12,716 bases of DNA from Lachnoclostridium sp. UBA3320 (GTDB lineage Bacteria > Bacillota > Clostridia > Lachnospirales > Lachnospiraceae). A model generated the notes under the pieces. That model was not told where the DNA came from and searched no databases. It saw only the letters and a program-made list of their open reading frames with translations. The translations under genes were made by a program, and so were the position numbers. Position 1 is the stretch's first letter. Each line of letters opens with the position of its first letter. The DNA is taken from NCBI GenBank assembly GCA_002361175.1, contig DESG01000079.1, positions 1 to 12,716 of the forward strand, written 5' to 3'. Positions 7,778 through 12,716 of the stretch are shown here, in pieces.

Positions 7778-8491
7778 TTATTTGTTATAGTTTCTTAAAA
7801 GATCTGTATGCATTTCAAGATGAGCATAGTCATTAAATCTATCAAGGAAAAATCCATTTTTTTCTTCATCGTAGTGAAGTTGTGTTATACTACAGTTTTC
7901 AAGAGAAGTTCCAAACATCAGACGTTTTGCAAAGTCACCTCCAAACAATGCACTAAGAAGAATCCTTATTACACCACCATGGGTAACTACAGCTATACTT
8001 TTTCTGCCGCTTTCTATCCATTCTTTTACCACAGGCATTACACGTTCAAGCACCATTGGTCCATTTTCACCTTCTGGGTACCACATTTCTTCTGGAGGCA
8101 CAAAAAAATCTCCTATAAAAGCATTTACTTCATCTAAAGCTGTTCCATGCTGTATTCTGCCTTCTATGAATTTATCTAGCTGTTCTTTATAATATTCTTT
8201 ATAGAACTTTTGTACTTCTTCGTCTTTCTGCCCTGTAAGTATTCCAAAATCAATTTCTGCAAGCCCTGGTCTTACTTGTAGGTTTTGTATAAGTTCCTTG
8301 TTATAATCAAACGCTGTTTTTGCCGTTTCTATGGCACGTATCAAATCACTTGTATAAACCACATCTAGCTTGTATCTTTTCATCCTTTCCCCTAGAAGGC
8401 GTGCCTGAGTATGCCCTTTTTCTGATAAAGGTACATTTACATTGCAATCTGGACTGTTCTGCCTTCCATGACGGATAAGATATATTATCAT
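7778..8491 (-). CDS. Histidine phosphatase (phosphoglycerate mutase-like) family protein
   Basis: This 237-residue cytoplasmic protein belongs to the histidine phosphatase superfamily, which transfers phosphate through a phospho-histidine. The signature LIRHG at 5-9 supplies Arg7 and the nucleophile His8. The S-x-L-x-R-A-x-x-T-A segment (48-57) holds the second phosphate-binding Arg52. LAEIDFG (77-83) gives the likely acid Glu79, and VTHGG (169-173) the second active-site His171. All core residues are present, so it should be active, but the substrate cannot be told. Homologues include CobC-like, fructose-bisphosphatase-like and broad-specificity phosphatases, and no cobalamin genes are nearby. 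An AAAGGAG lies about 13 nt upstream, rather far, but no better start exists because the signature begins at residue 5. It sits 45 nt after the SseB-family gene. Confidence 0.9.
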   Translation of the reverse strand: MIIYLIRHGRQNSPDCNVNVPLSEKGHTQARLLGERMKRYKLDVVYTSDLIRAIETAKTAFDYNKELIQNLQVRPGLAEIDFGILTGQKDEEVQKFYKEYYKEQLDKFIEGRIQHGTALDEVNAFIGDFFVPPEEMWYPEGENGPMVLERVMPVVKEWIESGRKSIAVVTHGGVIRILLSALFGGDFAKRLMFGTSLENCSITQLHYDEEKNGFFLDRFNDYAHLEMHTDLLRNYNK

Positions 8492-8536
8492 TTTATATTA
8501 ATTGCTCCTTTTTCTTTAATATGTGTAGTTAAAAAG

Positions 8537-9472
8537 TTACTTTGCATTTGCGATATCAATAATGCTTTGAAGCTCACTTCCTTCGCTTGGTGCATCACCA
8601 TATTCCACTACTTTCCCCTCAGAAGTAATTTCCACTAGTTTATTAAATTCACCCCTTGCTCCCATAAGTATAATATAATATCCAGCTTTTTTCTCTTCAG
8701 GATTCCACGTTACAAAAATCGTCTGTGCAATGCCAGGTGACAAGTTCTCATATGGCATAGATATTCGTGTAAGCTGTAATGTGTCACTTATAAATAAAGT
8801 CATAAATTCATAGTCATCTTCTGAATAAGGACACTCTATCTGAGCATAAGGTTTTTCAAAGAATTCTATAAGACATTCCCCTTTTCGCTTAGTTAAGTCA
8901 TTAATAAATTCTTCCCCTTCTTTAAAAATCTTTTCTGGCAAAAGCCTTATCTCCATCTGTTGCCTTACCAATGCATGAAACTGCTCTTCTGTAAGTTTTG
9001 TTACTTTTGGCTCTTTTGTTTCCTGTTCATCTGCATCACTATTATTACTATTTCTGTTTACACTTATTATAATATTATGTGAATAAGGATTAATCACAGC
9101 ACCTGAAATATCTGCAATTTTAACCGCTAAGTCCATACAGGACTTAAACGGCATATTTAATGTAATTGGATATTTTGGCATACCTTGTCCTTTTTCTATT
9201 TCTTCATCAGATGTAAACATCGGGAGAAATTTCATGCCCTCACTATTATTTAGTATGCATGGAACTGGATGTACCCCTTGGGGCATAGGCATAGGTTTGC
9301 CTGGATGTGACACCATCTCTTTTAAAATGGCAGGGTCTGTGTTTTTAGGCATTATAGCCGGAACAAGCACATTGGTGTTTTCAAGCAACTTTGTCAGCCT
9401 TTCAGCATTTTCCACATTTTTTTCAGCTTTCATTGCATCAAGTGCTTCTAATAATTCATTATTTGCTGGCAT
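8537..9472 (-). CDS. SseB-family protein
   Basis: This 311-residue soluble protein resembles the SseB (enhanced serine sensitivity) family. The N-terminal SseB domain covers about 5-140: a short helix, then VLVPAIMP, then LPMFTSDEEIEKG and the VINPYSHNIIIS strand, which corresponds to the typical V-I-N-P-x-S-x-N-(L/I) ending of the domain. An acidic linker (NSNNSDADEQETKEP) separates it from a C-terminal half (about 165-305) that matches the SseB C-terminal domain, with strands around AQTIFVTWNPEEKKAGYYII. The molecular function of SseB proteins is not settled; the E. coli name comes from serine sensitivity on overexpression. GGAAGGA lies 8 nt upstream of the ATG. The gene follows the lipoprotein gene by 38 nt, suggesting cotranscription. 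Confidence 0.8.
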   Translation of the reverse strand: MPANNELLEALDAMKAEKNVENAERLTKLLENTNVLVPAIMPKNTDPAILKEMVSHPGKPMPMPQGVHPVPCILNNSEGMKFLPMFTSDEEIEKGQGMPKYPITLNMPFKSCMDLAVKIADISGAVINPYSHNIIISVNRNSNNSDADEQETKEPKVTKLTEEQFHALVRQQMEIRLLPEKIFKEGEEFINDLTKRKGECLIEFFEKPYAQIECPYSEDDYEFMTLFISDTLQLTRISMPYENLSPGIAQTIFVTWNPEEKKAGYYIILMGARGEFNKLVEITSEGKVVEYGDAPSEGSELQSIIDIANAK

Positions 9473-9510
9473 TGTATATATCCTTCCATAGTCTTTTTAA
9501 GTAGCAAACT

Positions 9511-10980
9511 TTATTTTTTTACTTTAAATTTAACTGTCTGAACATTGCCTGCATTATCAGTTACTTTTAATGTATAAGAACCATTTTTGCTGACTTTTGT
9601 TCCAGTTTTTACTGTTTTTCCATTTAATTTTACTGATTTAATTCCATATTTATCAGAAACTGTTATTTTTACAGCTTTTTTATAGGTTTTACCATTTTTT
9701 ACACCTTTTACTGTTGGTTTTGTATTGTCAATTATAAACTCACCTGTTGATTCATTTCCAAGAATATCAGTGGCACTTATTGAGTGGCTGCCTTCTTTTA
9801 AGCTTTTTATATCTAAACTATAGACAATATATGAACTTGCCATACTGCTTTTATCTGTGTTTTCATTTACATTCATTGCAGCAACACCACTTAATACACT
9901 TGTTCCATCAACTTTAATATTTTTTATACTACCTTCTGCATCGTATACAGCAATGTAGCCATTTCCTAAAAGAGCTTTATTATTGCTATAAAAATCACTA
10001 AATTCCATCTTGTCGGAGTTTTTCTGCCTTGCAAATACAGGTCCTGTTTTATCAACCATAAAACAAAGCGTCTCTGTAGTTGTATTGCCATCTGACAATT
10101 TGAAATTATATGTACCTGTTTTATCGCATTGTACACTGTTTCCTGTAACAGGGCTACCATTTAGTGTTGCAGTAATGCCTTCTGGTATTGAAACAGTTAC
10201 TGCACTGTTATATGTTATACCATTTAAAACACCTTCTATTGGAATATCATTTTCGCAATATGCATACTCCTCATAAGCTTTATCAGTTATTACAGGAAAT
10301 GTCATTGATACAGTTTTTTCATCTTCTGAAACTGTAACATTAGAAGATACTTCTTTTATCTTTGTTGGGAATGTAATATTGTATGTTACAGTAGCACCTT
10401 TAAGGCTTTCTAATATTTTTTCACTGTCAATGTTATCTAATATTGCATTAGCAGTACTACTATCAGCAGCACCAGGTATATTAGCAGCATTAGCGATATT
10501 GCCAGTATTATTAAGAGCGTCCTTAATAGCACTTTCATTAGCTGGCATCTTTAATACCGCAGATGTTTCAGATAAACTTACAACATTGTTTTCACTTTGC
10601 TGTAATATACCACCAAGGTTTTTTGACAGATATTTATAAAAATCTAGTATACTGTCGCATTTACCATCTCCTGCTTCAGGAACTGCGCCACGAATTGCAT
10701 CACTTGAAATTTTATAATATTCTTTGCCATCAACAGTTACAAGAGTAAAGCCCTGTTGTTGAAGTGTAGAAGTTATAAGTCCCTCTACAATAGGTCCTCC
10801 TCCTGTACCAGTTATATCAGAATATGTTTTGACAACCGTATCCTTTTCAATACTGATTTCGCCAGACAAAGCACATGAACCATCACTGTTTACAACAATA
10901 CTGTCCTCCATCTTCATGCAGCCTGTAAGCATCGTTCCAGCAACAAGCAAAGATAACCCTGCAATTACTATTTTTTCCAT
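9511..10980 (-). CDS. LppM-like lipoprotein with Ig-like C-terminal domains
   Basis: The 489-residue product starts with a lipoprotein signal peptide: Lys3, a hydrophobic core, and lipobox LTGC with Cys21 as the lipidated residue, so it should be anchored on the outer face of the membrane. Residues from about 22 to 240 resemble the LppM/DUF3153 domain, beginning with DSIVVNSDGSCALSGEISI. Behind it come Ig/cadherin-like modules, roughly 240-330 (LNGITYNSAVTVSIPEG, ending VDKTGPVFA), 330-425 (ending FIIDNTKPTVKG) and 425-489 (GKTYKKAVKITVSDKYGIKSV, ending NAGNVQTVKFKVKK). The IDNTKP-type joints and the NAGNV signature are typical of such repeats. The ATG at 10980 has AGGGGGA six nt upstream. 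The longer frame to 11028 is ruled out because it starts above the promoter. Its ligand or partner is unknown. Confidence 0.82.
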   Translation of the reverse strand: MEKIVIAGLSLLVAGTMLTGCMKMEDSIVVNSDGSCALSGEISIEKDTVVKTYSDITGTGGGPIVEGLITSTLQQQGFTLVTVDGKEYYKISSDAIRGAVPEAGDGKCDSILDFYKYLSKNLGGILQQSENNVVSLSETSAVLKMPANESAIKDALNNTGNIANAANIPGAADSSTANAILDNIDSEKILESLKGATVTYNITFPTKIKEVSSNVTVSEDEKTVSMTFPVITDKAYEEYAYCENDIPIEGVLNGITYNSAVTVSIPEGITATLNGSPVTGNSVQCDKTGTYNFKLSDGNTTTETLCFMVDKTGPVFARQKNSDKMEFSDFYSNNKALLGNGYIAVYDAEGSIKNIKVDGTSVLSGVAAMNVNENTDKSSMASSYIVYSLDIKSLKEGSHSISATDILGNESTGEFIIDNTKPTVKGVKNGKTYKKAVKITVSDKYGIKSVKLNGKTVKTGTKVSKNGSYTLKVTDNAGNVQTVKFKVKK

Positions 10981-11007
10981 AAATAGTCCCCCTATTCCTT
11001 TTTTTTG

Positions 11008-11036
11008 ATTATAGCACTTTCCTAGCATATTAACAA
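11008..11036 (-). promoter_or_regulatory. Promoter of the four-gene cluster
   Basis: The minus strand has TTGTTA (11036-11031), exactly 17 nt, and TATAAT (11013-11008), with a TGC extended -10 element just before it. This is the best sigma-A promoter match in the window. Transcription would begin near 11001, leaving a leader of about 20 nt that carries A8, GGAATAGGGGGA and then the lipoprotein ATG at 10980. Confidence 0.8.
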
Positions 11037-11094
11037 TAAAAAACTTAAAAACTTTTATCCCATGATATTCCAGATAAGTAATTAATAAAGGTGC

Positions 11095-11129
11095 AAAAAG
11101 CCCACCAATGGATAACCATTAGCAGGCTT
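11095..11129 (-). terminator. Intrinsic terminator after the LRR surface protein gene
   Basis: On the minus strand AAGCCTGCTAATGG (11129-11116) pairs over 14 positions, three of them G-U, with CCATTGGTGGGCTT (11111-11098) around a TTAT loop, and T residues follow. It lies 44 nt after the stop of the surface protein gene and separates it from the next promoter. Confidence 0.88.
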
Positions 11130-11172
11130 ATTAGTATAACTTCTTAGATGTTGCATATAGAATTAATAAAAT

Positions 11173-12716
11173 TTATTTTTGAACTTTAACATTTTTGCCA
11201 GCGCCTTTGGCTTTGACAATTTTTTTATACGCTTTAACTTTTCCATTTGGAACTTTAAATTTTGCATTTTTCTTAATATTCTTAAATGCACCAGTTCCAA
11301 CTTTCTTAGCTGTAAGCTTCTTAGTCTTAATAATTATGTTCTTTAAATTCTTACAGCCTTGGAATGCATTCTTGCCAATCTTGTTAATATTCTTGCCGAT
11401 TGTAATCTTGGTGAGTTTCCTATTTCCTTTAAGCGCACCATTAGCAATAGTTGTTACCTTATAACTCTTGCCATTAATCTTGATAGTTGCAGGAATTACT
11501 ATAGTTTTAGCATTTTTCTTAGCTCCTGTAAACTGTACAATTCTTGTACCACTTACAGATGTAACCTTGTATGTTAAATTACTAACAGTAACTTTTTTAC
11601 CTACCTTAACAGTTGTTGATGTATTTGGTACATTAGATGCAGATGGTGCTGTTGATGCATTTGGTGCTGTTGATACGTTTGGTGCAGATGATGTATTTGG
11701 TGTGGTTGATGTATTTGGAGCTGTTGAGGCACTTGGAGCAGCCGATGTATTTGGAGCTGTTGATGTACTAGGTTTAACTGATGAAGTAGGAGCAGCTGAT
11801 GCATAATTTGTTGGGCTGCCACCTCCTGATATACCACTATTTGATGCTTTCTTTACATCTTTATAGAAAAGAACATATGTAGAGAATTGACCAGTATCAA
11901 ACGCAATATTAGTTCCATCTGTATCACACGGCAATATCTCTATAGTGCCATTGTGAATTTTAAGAATAAAATATAATCTGTCAAATCCTGTATCAAGTTG
12001 TTTATTCAAAATACTCTTAGGAATAGACATGGTAATTCTTATTGTATTATTTCCTAAATCAGTCAACTGGCTAGTAGCAATTATTGCACCATTTGTAGAA
12101 ATCTGGCTTGTCAATGTAATATCAAGAGCAAATGAATCATCACTATCTATAATTTTATTTAATTCATTTGGTGTCCAGCTTTCTCCTCCAACACTTAATG
12201 AACCACTATAATTTGTAATAATAGATTTTTCTTCAGATGTTACTTGACCTTTTGCAACCGAAGGAACTGCTTTAATATCTACTGTACCATCCTGTATCAT
12301 TTTTTTAACTTCAGTCTCGGTATATATGCTATTATTTGGAAGAGCAAGTGTGCTGTTCTTTAAAATTTCCTTAATAGCATTGACAGTTGCTTCATTCTGG
12401 CTTGCACCTATACTAGATATTTCATTCTTTACATCGTTATCTACAATGCCTTCATTCTGTGGTGGAATTAAACGTACTGCTACACCACTTATTTGTGTTA
12501 TTTCTATATTTTTAACATCAATATTAGCTTGAACTGTAAAGTTTAGTTTACCATTATTAATCTTGCAATCTGATACTGAAACTTCATTAGAAGAAGATGC
12601 ATGACGCAAACCATAAATGTTACCTACTCTTGAAAGTGCATTAGCATCTGGTGACGCTGATGCATTAGCATCTGGTGATGCTGATGCAGTTACATCTGGT
12701 GATGCTGATGCAGTTA
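11173..12716 (-). CDS. BspA-type leucine-rich-repeat surface protein, 5' end outside window
   Basis: Only the C-terminal 513 residues are visible; the frame is open to the window edge, so the real start and any signal peptide lie beyond it. A TTG at 12609 is only an internal Leu codon. Visible order: an 8-residue tandem repeat (T/N-A-S-A-S-P-D-x, three copies); a beta-rich region of about 230 residues ending in NIAFDTGQFSTYVLFYKD, a module often seen in Lachnospiraceae extracellular proteins; a Ser/Thr/Ala/Pro/Asn hexapeptide linker (encoded about 11800-11610); and a C-terminal LRR_5/BspA-type domain (VTTIANGALKGNRKLTKITI, KIGKNAFQGCKNLKNI) ending in a Lys-rich tail. No LPXTG motif or C-terminal membrane helix is present, so attachment is unclear. 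BspA-like proteins are usually cell-surface proteins with adhesin-like roles; here that is inference. A terminator follows 44 nt downstream. Confidence 0.85.
   Translation of the reverse strand, partial: TASASPDVTASASPDANASASPDANALSRVGNIYGLRHASSSNEVSVSDCKINNGKLNFTVQANIDVKNIEITQISGVAVRLIPPQNEGIVDNDVKNEISSIGASQNEATVNAIKEILKNSTLALPNNSIYTETEVKKMIQDGTVDIKAVPSVAKGQVTSEEKSIITNYSGSLSVGGESWTPNELNKIIDSDDSFALDITLTSQISTNGAIIATSQLTDLGNNTIRITMSIPKSILNKQLDTGFDRLYFILKIHNGTIEILPCDTDGTNIAFDTGQFSTYVLFYKDVKKASNSGISGGGSPTNYASAAPTSSVKPSTSTAPNTSAAPSASTAPNTSTTPNTSSAPNVSTAPNASTAPSASNVPNTSTTVKVGKKVTVSNLTYKVTSVSGTRIVQFTGAKKNAKTIVIPATIKINGKSYKVTTIANGALKGNRKLTKITIGKNINKIGKNAFQGCKNLKNIIIKTKKLTAKKVGTGAFKNIKKNAKFKVPNGKVKAYKKIVKAKGAGKNVKVQK
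11610..11802 (-). repeat. Degenerate 18-bp repeat encoding a STAPNT-type linker
   Basis: About eight degenerate hexapeptide units (STAPNT, SAAPSA, STAPNT, STTPNT, SSAPNV, STAPNA, STAPSA, SNVPNT) are encoded by 18-bp units related to GTTGATGTATTTGGTGCT on the plus strand. The linker lies between the beta-rich region and the leucine-rich repeats of the surface protein. It is probably an extended, flexible stalk. The unit length keeps the frame when copies are gained or lost. Confidence 0.85.
12637..12716 (-). repeat. 24-bp tandem repeat, truncated by the window edge
   Basis: Three nearly identical 24-bp units (12714-12643) encode TASASPDV, TASASPDA and NASASPDA, followed by a partial unit encoding NA. 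The units differ at only a few bases, which suggests recent duplication. The array enters from beyond the window, so its full copy number is unknown. Confidence 0.88.

Noticed and set aside
10981..11028. Upstream extension of the lipoprotein gene to 11028
   Set aside because: It would start above the -10 box and put 16 residues before a textbook lipoprotein signal peptide that has its own ribosome site.
11610..11802. CRISPR-like regular repeat spacing
   Set aside because: Units are contiguous, 18 bp, coding and without spacers; this is a protein-linker repeat.
11468..11806. Plus-strand frame encoding repeated DVFGAVDVFG
   Set aside because: It is the antisense reading of the 18-bp linker repeat; an array whose unit is a multiple of three keeps several frames open by chance.
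11601..11837. Minus-strand His/Gln-rich frame in the linker region
   Set aside because: It is an out-of-frame reading of the same repeat inside the larger surface protein gene.
12607..12609. TTG as the start of the LRR surface protein
   Set aside because: The frame continues upstream to the window edge through an in-frame tandem repeat, so this Leu codon is internal.

Overview
The window is low-GC DNA, and every convincing gene lies on the minus strand. Gene order is therefore described from high to low coordinates. The gene content points to an anaerobic Firmicute of the Lachnospiraceae type (Clostridium cluster XIVa): a clostridial GltB/GltD pair, a DUF5688-like protein, a BspA-type leucine-rich-repeat surface protein with low-complexity linkers, and a lipoprotein with Ig-like repeats. 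The genus cannot be fixed from the sequence alone.

Layout in the direction of transcription. (1) 12716-11173: the 3' part of a large secreted or surface protein, open at the window edge, with an 8-residue tandem repeat, a Ser/Thr/Pro/Asn hexapeptide linker and a C-terminal LRR_5/BspA-type domain. It is closed by a strong intrinsic terminator (11129-11095). (2) A sigma-A-type promoter with an extended -10 box (11036-11008) starts a tight four-gene set with gaps of 36-64 nt: an LppM-like lipoprotein with Ig-like domains (10980-9511), an SseB-family protein (9472-8537), a histidine phosphatase (8491-7778) and a DUF5688-family protein (7741-6740). These are probably one operon; its joint function is unknown. 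(3) 6739-6527: the glt control region, with an AT-rich stem-loop and direct repeat, a promoter (6651-6623), and a hairpin with a U7 tract inside the leader. (4) gltB (6526-1964) and gltD (1913-435): the two subunits of NADPH-type glutamate synthase (GOGAT), which makes two glutamates from glutamine and 2-oxoglutarate and so couples ammonia assimilation to amino-acid synthesis. (5) 434-1: a scar made of a short tyrosine-recombinase relic joined to a BrnT-type toxin gene that has lost its 5' end.

I found no RNA gene, CRISPR array, intact insertion sequence or complete novel system. The items most worth checking are the recombinase/BrnT junction after gltD, the terminator-like hairpin in the gltB leader whose frame is open and in phase with gltB, and the unusual but conserved-looking four-gene cluster.
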